Assembly: GCF_005405085.1 (NCBI RefSeq)
Contig: NZ_BJDJ01000019.1
Span: 1-64,000, forward strand
DNA: 64,000 nucleotides
DNA from: Lactiplantibacillus daowaiensis
Lineage (GTDB): Bacteria > Bacillota > Bacilli > Lactobacillales > Lactobacillaceae
Direction: 5' to 3'
Shown: piece after piece, positions 1 through 8,429 of the stretch
Position numbering within the stretch: position 1 is the stretch's first letter
Layout of the letters: each line of letters starts with the position of its first letter
The notes under the pieces: generated by a model
What the model was told of the DNA's origin: nothing
Database searches by the model: none
Seen by the model: only the letters and a program-made list of their open reading frames with translations
Made by a program: the position numbers and the translations under genes

Positions 1-61
1 ACCATTAAAAATACATCATCAACAGACTGCCATTGAAAGATTCCGGGCTTGTTCGGATTAA

Positions 62-217
62 ACTTGTAATTTGCCCTTTCAAAATGACAACGGTATTAAT
101 GGCTTTGTTAATCCATTACAGTTTCATACCTTCAGCATCTCTGGTAGAAAAATTGAAAGTTCCGGTGCATTCTTAGATGATTATACATTTGCCCGTGTTA
201 TTAAAATCCACAAATAA
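62..217 (+). pseudogene. Possible 3' end of an unrecognised gene
   Basis: An open frame with no ATG runs to a TAA at 215-217 and encodes a C-terminus ending DDYTFARVIKIHK. The same frame is open further left to the window edge except for one TAA at 59-61. It is therefore either a decayed gene or a short gene starting at a TTG near 71. A strong terminator 17 bases downstream suggests that a transcribed gene once ended here. I do not recognise the protein, and it does not look like Cas1 or Cas2. A second frame (about 9-176) is also open, so the reading frame is uncertain. Confidence 0.25.
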
Positions 218-233
218 ATTTTAAACATTTAAC

Positions 234-275
234 AACAAGGCGACCCAGTCACAGCTTGATTGGGGTCGCCTTGTT
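234..275 (+). terminator. Rho-independent terminator
   Basis: The arms AACAAGGCGACCC and GGGGTCGCCTTGTT form a long GC-rich stem. The stem can act on both strands and separates the upstream gene remnant from the CRISPR leader. Confidence 0.8.
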
Positions 276-485
276 ATAATCGTTTAATACCAAATTTACA
301 TTTCTGATGACTTTCTTATAGTAATGCGTGTTAAATTGATAAATTATCTGGAAAGACCGCTTTTTTGCATCGGCATTATGTTATATTGATTTTAGGTTAG
401 TAAATAGATGATATTTAGGAACAAAGTTAATAAAAAACAGTACTTTCTCAAAAACAGGATGCTGCTATACCGGGATTCTTTAAGT
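276..485 (+). promoter_or_regulatory. Probable CRISPR leader
   Basis: AT-rich sequence without a credible gene lies immediately before the first CRISPR repeat. The degenerate repeat sits at the opposite (right) end, so the leader is expected on this side and transcription of the array runs rightward. I could not fix a confident -35/-10 pair. Confidence 0.45.
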
Positions 486-818
486 GTATTCCCCACGTAT
501 GTAGGGATGATCCTCACAGGTCAAGATTTCATCACTGTATTTGGCGGTATTCCCCACGTATGTAGGGATGATCCTCATCTTGGCACATTCTCCAACGGAT
601 AACTTAGGTATTCCCCACGTATGTAGGGATGATCCCAAAAGAACGACCGTCCAGCACACAATAGCAGCGTATTCCCCACGTATGTAGGGATGATCCTCTT
701 ACCTTGATACCGTGCTAAATATTGTTCGAGTATTCCCCACGTATGTAGGGATGATCCTCCGCCTAAGAATCCTTACGAATGGATTAACGAGTATTCCCCA
801 CATACGTAGGGCCAACTC
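486..818 (+). CRISPR. Type I-E-like CRISPR array, 6 repeats and 5 spacers
   Basis: Repeats of 28 bp start at 486, 547, 608, 669, 730 and 791. The period is exactly 61, so every spacer is 33 bp. The unit begins GTATTCCCC and ends GATGATCC, with a short CCCCAC/GTAGGG hairpin as in type I-E arrays (known for the family). The first five repeats are identical. The sixth (791-818) has changes in its middle and 3' end, as expected of the leader-distal repeat. No cas gene lies in this window; if one exists it is left of position 1. Short frames that run across the array are not genes. Confidence 0.95.
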
Positions 819-846
819 CAGCACCATCAACGCCAAAATCCCCAAA

Positions 847-891
847 ATAAAAGCGACTAGCAAGTTAAAAAAGCTCACTAGTCGCTTTTAT
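847..891. terminator. Bidirectional terminator
   Basis: The arms ATAAAAGCGACTAG and CTAGTCGCTTTTAT flank an 17-base loop, with A/T runs on both sides. It closes both the CRISPR transcript and the minus-strand glycolipid operon ending at 892. Confidence 0.85.
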
Positions 892-1545
892 TTACGCTTC
901 TGGTGCCAAGCCGCGTGCTAGAAACGCTGCCGCTTCCGCACTAGCTTTTTGAATATCAAAGTCTTCAGTTGCGCCCAATAAAACTTGTGGTAAAACGTAA
1001 CTCAAAATAGTCCCCAGCAAATATTGCACAATTTGTCCGATTGGCCAATCGATTAATTGCCCACTATCCTTGTACCGCTGCAAAAAGTCGCCCGCAGCGC
1101 CTTGAATAATGTCCATTGCTCGTTCTTGCAAGCCTTGCAAGATCTGCGGGTTGCGGATAATCTCTTGGGCGAAAACCCGAATTTGTTTTTGATTTTCCAA
1201 CACAAATGTCATCCGATCAGCCACAATGTATTCTAACAATTGTTGAAAATCCGGTAAATCGTGTTGATTCACTTCAGTTAAAAATTCCCCCGCAGCCATT
1301 GGAATCACATCATCCAAAACCGGATTCAAGAGCGCTTTTAAAATGCCCTCTTTGGTTTTAAACTGCTTGAAAACAGTCCCTTCCGAAACACCAGCCGCTT
1401 TGGCAATTTCACTCGTACTCGTACCATCAAACCCTTGTTCAGAAAACAAGTTCAAACTTACTTGTAAAACTGCTTGTTGTTTGGCCGTTAATTTTGAAGC
1501 GGCCAACGTTTTCTTAAATAACGTTTCTAAATTATTAACTTGCAT
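892..1545 (-). CDS. TetR/AcrR family transcriptional regulator
   Basis: A 217-aa protein with an N-terminal TetR helix-turn-helix at about residues 17-65 (LFSEQGFDGTSTSEIAKAAG, then a GTVFKQFKTKEGIL recognition region). The variable ligand-binding half has no recognisable specificity. I chose the ATG at 1545 because GGTGGG lies nine bases before it; the frame can be extended to a TTG at 1569, but without a ribosome site. It is the last gene of a minus-strand operon with two acyltransferases and two GT8 glycosyltransferases, and probably represses that operon. Confidence in the family is high; the target is inferred from position. Confidence 0.88.
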   Translation of the reverse strand: MQVNNLETLFKKTLAASKLTAKQQAVLQVSLNLFSEQGFDGTSTSEIAKAAGVSEGTVFKQFKTKEGILKALLNPVLDDVIPMAAGEFLTEVNQHDLPDFQQLLEYIVADRMTFVLENQKQIRVFAQEIIRNPQILQGLQERAMDIIQGAAGDFLQRYKDSGQLIDWPIGQIVQYLLGTILSYVLPQVLLGATEDFDIQKASAEAAAFLARGLAPEA

Positions 1546-1589
1546 TAGGTTATCCCACCGTCTCTTCAAAACTCATTGTTACTAGCATA

Positions 1590-2447
1590 CTACAACTTAC
1601 CGCGCCAACCAACAATGTCTTGTGGCTCCCATGCTGGTGTATACGGCTCGCCATAAGCACGTTCGTAGGCGGCCTGTTTTTGTTGCCAATCCTGGGCCAT
1701 CATTTGCCGACTATTCGTCCGGACATCTAGCGTCGGATCAGGATAAATTGGCTTTAAAATATAGCCTGTATACTGTACCCGGTCGAATTCTTGATTATCT
1801 GGTTTTGGCAACGCCTGCATCGCGACAAAACAGGACACGATTGGCACCTGGAACTTAGCCGCATAATAATATGGCCCACGCTTTGGCGGTCGGGGCTTGC
1901 GATAATTAAACCACATCTCTTGTTCTGGATAAATCAAGACTAAATGCTGGGCCTGTAGAACTTGGGCCAATAAGTTTGGAAAGACCCGTCCCATATAATT
2001 AGGATCACTGGCAATGGGAATCGTATCGTAATAGCGCATCAAATACCCCACGGGCCCCGGCATGGCTAAATTCGTCAACTCACTGACAATGGCCAAATGC
2101 TTACGGCCAGCTTGCCGTAAGCCCGCACGAATGACCGTATTTTCTAACGGATTGAAGTGATTACTGGTTACGATACCCGCGCCAATCCCAGCTAAATTTT
2201 CTAACCCGACGAACCGTGTCGATCGATTTAAAACCGCGGTCAGCTGATTAGCCGCAGTATCGGCAACCCAATTATTAACGCGGTACTTAGGTGTCGGTAG
2301 TTGCGCCAAGTACCGTTGTAAGACTTGGTTAGCGACGGTTGGGTCTAGAACAGGATCGTTAACTTCAACTTTTTGGTGCCACTGTTGCGCTTCAGCGGCA
2401 TTTTTGATGTTTGCGACCACCGCTTGTTTGTCGCCCCCAATAATCAT
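1590..2447 (-). CDS. PlsC-like lysophospholipid acyltransferase
   Basis: A 285-aa protein of the glycerolipid acyltransferase fold. The first motif is SNHFNPLEN (His97, Glu102), i.e. H-x4-E rather than the usual H-x4-D. The second is YPEQEMW (173-179) in the position of the phosphate-binding EGT/PEG motif. The family moves acyl groups from acyl-ACP or acyl-phosphate to a hydroxyl at the membrane. No clear transmembrane helix is seen, and the first 70 residues are family-specific. Its start overlaps the stop of the upstream GT8 gene (ATGA), so the two are translationally coupled. It probably acylates the product of the neighbouring glycosyltransferases; the substrate is unknown. Confidence 0.8.
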   Translation of the reverse strand: MIIGGDKQAVVANIKNAAEAQQWHQKVEVNDPVLDPTVANQVLQRYLAQLPTPKYRVNNWVADTAANQLTAVLNRSTRFVGLENLAGIGAGIVTSNHFNPLENTVIRAGLRQAGRKHLAIVSELTNLAMPGPVGYLMRYYDTIPIASDPNYMGRVFPNLLAQVLQAQHLVLIYPEQEMWFNYRKPRPPKRGPYYYAAKFQVPIVSCFVAMQALPKPDNQEFDRVQYTGYILKPIYPDPTLDVRTNSRQMMAQDWQQKQAAYERAYGEPYTPAWEPQDIVGWRGKL

Positions 2448-3361
2448 GCCGGTACCAACGCATGTCCTGCCGCCGCGACTTTTACCGTCTGCGCAATTAA
2501 ACTTTTCGCGACGACTTGGTCATGTTCTTGCATCGCTGGCGTATAAGCTGCCAATTGTTGCTTAAAGTCAGCTTCATATGGCGTTGCTTGTGCAGCTTGC
2601 CAAAAAGCCGCATGGTAACGCACATCTGCATAGTGCCAAGGCTTTTCAAATAAACAATAGTGAATCAGCTTAGGTGCGGCTAGTGCTGGTGCCATTGGCA
2701 TCGCATTCCAAGTCGCATCTAAAGCTTGAACCCGGCCAGCACATAAGGCATTCAAGTAGTCTTGGTCTGGGGCCACTGGCGTTACTAATGTGGTCGCATG
2801 CGCTTGCATGAATTTTTGACTAAATTTCATCGCCCGTAATCCCTGCAAATTCATGACTAAGACGCCAGAATTAAAGTATTGGTCAGTTGGGATACCTAGC
2901 ACGGTTTGAATATAGGCCGCCGTTGCCGGATTATCGCTAGCAAAAACATCTCGAGTCGCCGCTAATAAATTATGGTGTAAGTCCATGGTTGCTAAGGCCG
3001 CAATATCGGTATTAATAATCGTATCCGCATCCAAATAAACAACTTGGTCATATTCTGGCAACAAGTCGGCAATAAATAACCGGAAGAAAATCGTCATCGT
3101 TTGAATTTCACCACGTAATGTTCCTTGATCATTTGCCAGCACTTGCTTGAATTTATCCGTCATAGAAACTAAGTCAACTTGCACATTATCTTGTGCTAAA
3201 TCCGTTAACTGCTGTTGATGAACTGGCGTTAACCCATCATTTAAAACGATCAATCGATAGTGTGTCGTTGTATCGGTATGTGCAATCAGTGAAACCATGC
3301 TCGTTAGTAACACTGGCACGTATTGGTCGTTTACACCAAATAAAACTGGAATTGTTTTCAT
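2444..3361 (-). CDS. Family 8 glycosyltransferase
   Basis: A 305-aa GT-A fold enzyme of GT8. The N-terminus is IPVLFGVNDQYVPVLLTSM. The metal-binding D-x-D is in VVYLDADTIINTD (Asp111, Asp113). FNSGVLVMNL follows near 163, and IHYCLFEKPW near the C-terminus supplies the usual second metal ligand. GT8 enzymes transfer glucose or galactose from UDP-sugars with retention. A clear AGAAGG ribosome site precedes the ATG. The gene lies between a second GT8 and an acyltransferase, which suggests assembly of a glycosylated lipid or wall polymer. The acceptor cannot be read from sequence. Confidence 0.88.
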   Translation of the reverse strand: MKTIPVLFGVNDQYVPVLLTSMVSLIAHTDTTTHYRLIVLNDGLTPVHQQQLTDLAQDNVQVDLVSMTDKFKQVLANDQGTLRGEIQTMTIFFRLFIADLLPEYDQVVYLDADTIINTDIAALATMDLHHNLLAATRDVFASDNPATAAYIQTVLGIPTDQYFNSGVLVMNLQGLRAMKFSQKFMQAHATTLVTPVAPDQDYLNALCAGRVQALDATWNAMPMAPALAAPKLIHYCLFEKPWHYADVRYHAAFWQAAQATPYEADFKQQLAAYTPAMQEHDQVVAKSLIAQTVKVAAAGHALVPA

Positions 3362-3381
3362 GTTAAAACCTTCTTTTCAAA

Positions 3382-4194
3382 TTATAACTTAAGTGCTAAT
3401 GCTTGATATTCTGCCAATAACTGGTCATAGGCATGCAATTTCAACTTATGGTGCATGGCTTCGACTTCCCACGGCTTCACCGTCAATATGTGCACCCACG
3501 GCAACATGCGAAAACTCGTCGTAAAGTGTTGAAAGACGGTATCAGCATGTAACCGCCGTTGTTCGTTATAGCGCCGCGGCCAAATCACTTTGTGTTGTGC
3601 CAGTTTATTTAAAGCCGATTGGTCAGGCATAAACATCTGCTTGGTCTGACAACACTGCCGACACTTCGTAAATAACCCAGTTTGCCGAATACGTTTTAAA
3701 TTCAATAACAAAATACCCGAATTCAAATAATCACGATGCCAGCCATGTTGATGAAACAACCACTGCCCGTAATGGTCCAAAATGCCGGCCAAATCTGCAC
3801 CAGCTAGTGACTGATCATAAAAATCGCGACAGTCTTGCCGACATAAGACATCAGTATCTAAATATAAGAGTTTATCCGGCAACGCTGTGACTTGATCGGC
3901 ATAGAGCCGTAACATACAGCTCGGGGTAAAAATCGTCTGGAAATTCGCAGTCGGTGGCGTCTGTTGCACTAAATCAGTGATATCAATCAACTGGACTTGA
4001 TTGGTTGAACGCCGCTGCTGCACCAAGTCGTTCAAATAAGCAATCGTCGTTGGTGCTAGTGGTACTGTTTGTGGTGTCACCTTAGCTGTTAACACATAAA
4101 TGTTTAAAGTTGCGGGTACTTGATCTAATAATGACAAAATCGATAATAATAACCCCCGCTTCATATGGTCATCACCACAATATAAAATATTCAT
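3382..4194 (-). CDS. Family 8 glycosyltransferase
   Basis: A 270-aa GT8 protein with LLYLDTDVL (Asp113, Asp115) as the metal-binding motif and YLNSGILLLNL near 157. It is diverged from the neighbouring GT8, so it probably uses a different acceptor or donor. I chose the ATG at 4194, which lies directly after the stop of the upstream acyltransferase and has AGGGGGC upstream; an in-frame start at 4227 would overlap that gene. The C-terminus is short and rich in basic residues, with no transmembrane segment. Confidence 0.87.
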   Translation of the reverse strand: MNILYCGDDHMKRGLLLSILSLLDQVPATLNIYVLTAKVTPQTVPLAPTTIAYLNDLVQQRRSTNQVQLIDITDLVQQTPPTANFQTIFTPSCMLRLYADQVTALPDKLLYLDTDVLCRQDCRDFYDQSLAGADLAGILDHYGQWLFHQHGWHRDYLNSGILLLNLKRIRQTGLFTKCRQCCQTKQMFMPDQSALNKLAQHKVIWPRRYNEQRRLHADTVFQHFTTSFRMLPWVHILTVKPWEVEAMHHKLKLHAYDQLLAEYQALALKL

Positions 4195-4195
4195 G

Positions 4196-4942
4196 TTACT
4201 GCGCCCCCTGATGTTGGTAATGCACATAAGTGTAAGTACTGGCTTGGGTCCGACGGGTCATCCACGCGCATACTTCAGTTTGTAAAACTTGCTGGCGCTG
4301 TTTGCGCGTTAGTCCTGACGGTGCTTGAATCGGGCCATCAATATATACGGTCAATCGTGGGCGCCGATGCCAACGTGACGCTTGGTAGGTCGTCGTCATC
4401 ACATAAACGGGCACTTGCGTTTCAGCCGCGATATGAAAGGACCCCGGAACAAATGGCCTAACACCGGTGTAGTATGGCCACACATGGGCTTCCGGATAAA
4501 TCGTTATAAATTGGCCCATCTTTAAACAGGTTCGCATCGCTTTTAGAAACGGCCCCATTTGTTGTCGTTGCTGTGGCACTGGTAACCCACCTACTAGCGG
4601 TAATAAACGCCCAATCACGGGAATCCCCAAGTTAGCCGGGCTGATCATGGCATTAAAGTGCTGGGCGCCACCAACTTTGAGTGGTAATAAAACATCACCA
4701 GTTGGTTGCGTATGATTGCCATACAAACAGTAACTGGTTTGTCGGGGAAGTTCACCAATAACCTTTACCGGACGAATCAAGTAATAGCCCCAACTCACCA
4801 CCTGTCCTAACCACCGTAACCACTGATGGTGACTCGTATGCCACTGAAACGTCGCTGGTAAGACATAGGTTTGATGTGCCGTGGTAACCAAATCGTCACT
4901 AAAGCGCTGATAACGATACATCCGTTGTTGTGTAAACCACAT
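4196..4942 (-). CDS. PlsC-like acyltransferase, first gene of the glycolipid operon
   Basis: A 248-aa acyltransferase. Motif I reads YGNHTQPTGD, with His77 and Asp83, so the spacing is H-x5-D instead of H-x4-D. The second motif is YPEAHVW (149-155), followed by VPVYVMTTTY. A hydrophobic stretch near residues 40-60 may dip into the membrane. The ATG at 4942 is preferred over a GTG at 4957 because AAGGTGGTGAG is placed correctly before it. It starts the five-gene minus-strand unit. It is related to, but clearly different from, the acyltransferase at the other end of the unit. Confidence 0.8.
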   Translation of the reverse strand: MWFTQQRMYRYQRFSDDLVTTAHQTYVLPATFQWHTSHHQWLRWLGQVVSWGYYLIRPVKVIGELPRQTSYCLYGNHTQPTGDVLLPLKVGGAQHFNAMISPANLGIPVIGRLLPLVGGLPVPQQRQQMGPFLKAMRTCLKMGQFITIYPEAHVWPYYTGVRPFVPGSFHIAAETQVPVYVMTTTYQASRWHRRPRLTVYIDGPIQAPSGLTRKQRQQVLQTEVCAWMTRRTQASTYTYVHYQHQGAQ

Positions 4943-4989
4943 GGCTAATCTCACCACCTTTTATTGAGTGACTACTTACTTACTAAGCT

Positions 4990-5017
4990 AATATACCACA
5001 ATTTTTTTAAAATACAA
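4990..5017 (-). promoter_or_regulatory. Promoter of the acyltransferase/GT8 operon
   Basis: On the minus strand TTGTAT and TATATT are separated by 16 bases, about 50 bases before the first start codon. Downstream of the -10 lies a tandem GTAAGTAAGT stretch (about 4968-4984) that could hold an operator. Binding by the operon's own TetR protein is inference only. Confidence 0.5.
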
Positions 5018-5025
5018 TTAGGTAA

Positions 5026-5057
5026 ATAAAAAAACTAGCGCCGAATTGGCCACTAGT
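5026..5057 (-). terminator. Terminator of the quinone oxidoreductase gene
   Basis: A hairpin with outer arms ACTAG/CTAGT and inner GCC/GGC is followed on the minus strand by TTTTTTATTT. Confidence 0.65.
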
Positions 5058-5072
5058 CTACTAGTAATTAGG

Positions 5073-6098
5073 TTAATTCGTCACCACAACCTTTCCAATC
5101 ATCCGGTGACTTTCAACTAATTGATGCGCTGCTTTTAAATTACCAACATTAATTGGCGTTAAGGTTTTCGTCAACGTCGGCTGCAACACGCCTTGGTCAA
5201 ACAACGCTGACACCTTCGTTAAAATATCATGTTGGGTAATCATCCAATCCGTTTGATAATAGGCTTTTGAAAATACCCACTCCCAAGCAAAAGTAGCCCG
5301 TTTCTTCGTCAAGAGTTGTAAATCGATTGGGCGCTGATTTTCGGTTATTGAGACAATGCGCCCATCTGGTTTGATCAGCTTGGCCATTTCACGCCAATGA
5401 CCGTTAATATCATTTAGTTCTAAAATCGCATCGACATACGATCCCTGCTTTTGGGCATGCCATTCAGCAACCAAATCTTGGCGATGATTTAACACCATAT
5501 CAGCACCTTGCTTTTGGACCCAAGCGACCGTTTCCGGCCGTGATGCAGTAGCAATCACGGTTAGTCCGGCCAACTTAGCTAACTGAATGGCAATCGAGCC
5601 GACACCACCAGCACCATTAATAATTAAAAGTGTCTGTCCTTGGTTTACTGCTGGATCCATCGTCAATTGTAACTTTTCAAATAAAGCTTCCCAAGCTGTC
5701 AGCGTGGTCAGTGGCATCGCCGCCGCTTGGGCATCCGTCAAGGTCTTCGGCGCGCGACCAACCAAGCGTTCATCAACCAATTGATACTGGCTGTCGCTAC
5801 CCGCACGTTTAAAATCGCCGGCATAATAGACCCGATCACCTGGTTGAAACAATGTCACTTGCGCACCAACTACTTGGACGATGCCAACTGCATCCCACCC
5901 CAATACCCGTGGGTGTTTTAACTGGCCGTGACCACCGCGAACCCCAACATCCACTGGATTTACGGACACTGCGTGCACGGCAATTAACAAGTCATGACCA
6001 GTTGCCACTGGTACCGGCAATGCTAACGTCACTAGACTATGTGAATCAGTAATAGGTAGATGCGCTTGAATGCCAATCGCTGTCATCATTTTTTGCAT
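5073..6098 (-). CDS. Quinone oxidoreductase-like medium-chain dehydrogenase
   Basis: A 341-aa NAD(P)-dependent medium-chain dehydrogenase of the zinc-free quinone reductase group. The GroES-like N-terminal half contains SVNPVDVGVRGG. The Rossmann half contains INGAGGVGSIAIQLAKLAG (GxGxxG type). No catalytic zinc cysteines are present. The start at 6098 has AAGGGGG eight bases upstream; a longer frame to 6134 lacks this. It is divergent from an HxlR regulator, a common pairing in Firmicutes, where HxlR regulators respond to electrophiles such as quinones or aldehydes. The substrate is probably a quinone or enone. Confidence 0.88.
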   Translation of the reverse strand: MQKMMTAIGIQAHLPITDSHSLVTLALPVPVATGHDLLIAVHAVSVNPVDVGVRGGHGQLKHPRVLGWDAVGIVQVVGAQVTLFQPGDRVYYAGDFKRAGSDSQYQLVDERLVGRAPKTLTDAQAAAMPLTTLTAWEALFEKLQLTMDPAVNQGQTLLIINGAGGVGSIAIQLAKLAGLTVIATASRPETVAWVQKQGADMVLNHRQDLVAEWHAQKQGSYVDAILELNDINGHWREMAKLIKPDGRIVSITENQRPIDLQLLTKKRATFAWEWVFSKAYYQTDWMITQHDILTKVSALFDQGVLQPTLTKTLTPINVGNLKAAHQLVESHRMIGKVVVTN

Positions 6099-6230
6099 AT
6101 TTTCAACCCCCTTAGCGCCTCCAATATAGCGCATTGATTTGGAAAAACAATCGTGAAATTTTTGTGACTAGGGTCGAATGCTGGTCAATTATCAAGATTG
6201 CGTTACGATTGACTCACGGAGATGATTACG

Positions 6231-6581
6231 ATGACCCCACGACACACTTATGACTGCGCAGCTGGCTGTCCAGTTGAAAGCACCTTACAACTTATTGCTG
6301 GTAAATGGAAAAGTGTCATTATTTATCATTTGATTCAAGATCAAGTGAGTCACTTTGGGACCCTCTACCGACAAATTCCAGGCTGTTCACGCCGCATGCT
6401 GGCCTTACAACTGCAAGAACTGATTACCGACCAAATTATTCTCAAAACGGGCCAACCTACAACACCCTTAAAAACCACTTATCAATTGACGCCTTTTGGC
6501 AAAACGCTGACACCAGTCATTTTAGCGATGGCAACTTGGGGGCAACAATACAATCAACAACATGCTGCGACCCAAGATTAA
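6231..6581 (+). CDS. HxlR family transcriptional regulator
   Basis: A 116-aa winged-helix protein of the HxlR type. It has a conserved Cys near the N-terminus (DCAAGCPVE), LIAGKWKSVIIYHL, and RRMLALQLQEL as recognition helix. The cysteines suggest redox or electrophile sensing, as known for YodB/CatR relatives. ATG 6231 is chosen over 6222 because GGAG is nine bases before it. It is divergent from the quinone oxidoreductase and probably represses that gene. Confidence 0.88.
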   Translation: MTPRHTYDCAAGCPVESTLQLIAGKWKSVIIYHLIQDQVSHFGTLYRQIPGCSRRMLALQLQELITDQIILKTGQPTTPLKTTYQLTPFGKTLTPVILAMATWGQQYNQQHAATQD

Positions 6582-6676
6582 GTTGCTATAAACAATTTAA
6601 GTTAGCTTTAAACCCCAACCTAATCACCTTATCTCAGCGTATGACGCCTTATACTATAGGTAACGGGGGCGTTTAC

Positions 6677-7063
6677 ATGAAATTAAAATGGTGGTTATAT
6701 CTTGTTTTGGCAAGTCTCGTTGCGTTTGCATTACCAATGTTGTTTATGTTTGGGTTTGAAGAAGTTAGTGCCTATAATCTTGAACACCAATTGAATACCC
6801 AAATCAATCAAACCAGCTTTAAAACACACTATCTGCCTTACTTCAAGCAACACGATCGGGTTAATACCAAAGCGTTTCAGCACCATACCACTCAACAGTT
6901 GACCGATATCAGTGACTTTCAAGGGGCCATTCGCAAAAACGTCGGTTATTATACAGGCACCTTAAACGGCGTCTACTACAACTTGAATTTGAAATATACA
7001 TCCGGGACTTGGCAGCGTTTTGGCTTACCGCACTACCACATCGTCGGCTTGACTAAATATTAA
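6677..7063 (+). CDS. Small membrane-anchored protein of unknown function
   Basis: A 128-aa protein with one N-terminal membrane segment (LKWWLYLVLASLVAFALPML) and a predicted extracellular tail with several Tyr and His. No family recognised. A much longer open frame begins at 6305 but overlaps the HxlR gene in another frame; the ATG at 6677 is preceded by GGGGGC and fits a genuine start. It has its own terminator downstream. The function is unknown. Confidence 0.65.
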   Translation: MKLKWWLYLVLASLVAFALPMLFMFGFEEVSAYNLEHQLNTQINQTSFKTHYLPYFKQHDRVNTKAFQHHTTQQLTDISDFQGAIRKNVGYYTGTLNGVYYNLNLKYTSGTWQRFGLPHYHIVGLTKY

Positions 7064-7091
7064 CAACAATAATCATAAGAACTCATTGAAA

Positions 7092-7122
7092 CGTCGCTAT
7101 CTGTATGGTAGTGGCGCTTTTT
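7092..7122 (+). terminator. Terminator
   Basis: An imperfect hairpin (GTCGCTATC / GGTAGTGGC) is followed by a T run, just after the small membrane protein gene. Confidence 0.55.
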
Positions 7123-7193
7123 GTAAAAATAAATTTATTTTTCTGAAAGTTAAGACTAAACCAACAGCACTTTTTCGTCCCGCCGCCAAGCCT

Positions 7194-7274
7194 TTCTGAG
7201 AAAAGTTCAGATTTACTTAAGTTTTTATAGCTAGTACCCCTACTGAAAACTGGTTAAACTAAGGTCATTCAATT
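7194..7274 (+). promoter_or_regulatory. Shared-design promoter A (TTCTGAGAAAA box)
   Basis: The box TTCTGAG begins at 7194, a second half-site ACTTAAG begins at 7215 (+21), and the -10 TAAACT is at 7255-7260 (+61). CATTCAATT follows five bases after the -10. There is no good -35 (TAGTAC at the right distance), so an activator is likely. The same layout occurs at 14319, 16996 and, on the minus strand, 16041. Confidence 0.7.
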
Positions 7275-7304
7275 CAAGCTAACTGAGCGAAGGAAGTTGT
7301 AACC

Positions 7305-8249
7305 ATGAAAAAAATTTCAGTCATCGTCCCTTGTTATAACGAACAAGAGTCCGTACCGCTATTTTACGCCGCGGTTCAAAAAGTCTATCAACAAAAAATT
7401 CAAATTACTTGGCCACAATATCAACTCGAATATTGGTTTATCAATGATGGCTCCACTGACCAAACGTTAGGTGCGTTTCAAGCGCTGGCACAAAGTGACC
7501 CTGACCATGTTCACTTTGTCTCATTTTCACGTAACTTTGGTAAAGAAGCCGCCCTATATGCTGGGTTACAACATGCAACTGGGGAATTGATCGTCGTAAT
7601 GGATGTTGACTTACAAGATCCACCAGAATTACTCCCCCAAATGATGTCCGGCATTTTGGAAGCCCACTATGATATCGTTGGGACCAAACGTGTCGATCGT
7701 AAAGGTGAACCCATTATTCGATCATTCTTCTCAAATGCCTTTTATGGGTTTATCAACCGTATCTCTCAAACTAAAATCGAACGTGGTGCCCGCGATTACC
7801 GCATGATGACCCGCCAAGTTGTCGACACCGTCTTAGACTTACCAGAATATAATCGCTTTTCAAAAGGCATCTTTAGCTGGGTCGGCTTTAAAACCAAATA
7901 TATTGGTTACGAAAATCATGACCGGGTCGCTGGTCAAACCCACTGGTCATTTTGGGACTTAGTCAACTACTCAATGGACGGCATTATTAACTTCTCTGAC
8001 AAGCCGCTAGCGGTGGCATCGTTCTTAGGTTTAGCTGCTTGTGGGCTTGCCCTACTAGCGATGATTTTCATCGTCATCCGCGCCTTGATCTGGGGTGATC
8101 CGACGACTGGTTGGCCATCCATCGTATCCATTATCTTAATGCTCGGTGGCATGCAACTATTCTGCATCGGGATCGTTGGCAAATATATTGGTAAACAATA
8201 TCTCGAATCTAAACGACGCCCCATCTATATTAGTAAAAAAGAACGTTAA
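7305..8249 (+). CDS. GT2 glycosyltransferase, bactoprenol glucosyltransferase type
   Basis: A 314-aa GT2 protein of the GtrB/CsbB/DPM1-like group. The N-terminal GT-A domain has VIVPCYNEQESVP, INDGSTD and MDVDLQDPPELL (metal-binding Asp). QTHWSFWDLVNYSMDGIINFS leads into two C-terminal membrane helices (about 235-260 and 270-295). Members transfer glucose or GlcNAc from UDP-sugar to undecaprenyl phosphate for later decoration of wall polymers. GAAGGAAG precedes the start. It is monocistronic with a strong terminator. Its promoter carries the TTCTRAGAAAA box, so it is probably induced with the small secreted proteins nearby. Confidence 0.9.
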   Translation: MKKISVIVPCYNEQESVPLFYAAVQKVYQQKIQITWPQYQLEYWFINDGSTDQTLGAFQALAQSDPDHVHFVSFSRNFGKEAALYAGLQHATGELIVVMDVDLQDPPELLPQMMSGILEAHYDIVGTKRVDRKGEPIIRSFFSNAFYGFINRISQTKIERGARDYRMMTRQVVDTVLDLPEYNRFSKGIFSWVGFKTKYIGYENHDRVAGQTHWSFWDLVNYSMDGIINFSDKPLAVASFLGLAACGLALLAMIFIVIRALIWGDPTTGWPSIVSIILMLGGMQLFCIGIVGKYIGKQYLESKRRPIYISKKER

Positions 8250-8274
8250 CCGGCGTTCAATCAACAATATGATC

Positions 8275-8311
8275 AAAACCGCCACGACCATTTTATTGTC
8301 GTGGCGGTTTT
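8275..8311 (+). terminator. Terminator
   Basis: Perfect arms AAAACCGCCACGAC and GTCGTGGCGGTTTT lie directly after the GT2 gene. Confidence 0.9.
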
Positions 8312-8429
8312 AGCGTCGTTTCTTAAGTTAGCAGATGCGCAACGCCACCGTTTTGACAGTGTCTTTACTAACATCCCTGCTTTCGGTATGCTACAATTTG
8401 CAATGATTTGAAAAATTGGGGGTTACAAG

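Noticed and set aside
408-921. Open frames running through the CRISPR array (e.g. 408-602 and 712-921)
   Set aside because: They translate the repeat unit (FPTYVGMI) and spacers; there is no ribosome site and the array explains them.
6305-6676. Long N-terminal extension of the small membrane protein
   Set aside because: It is the shifted frame of the HxlR gene; the ATG at 6677 begins a clear membrane anchor.
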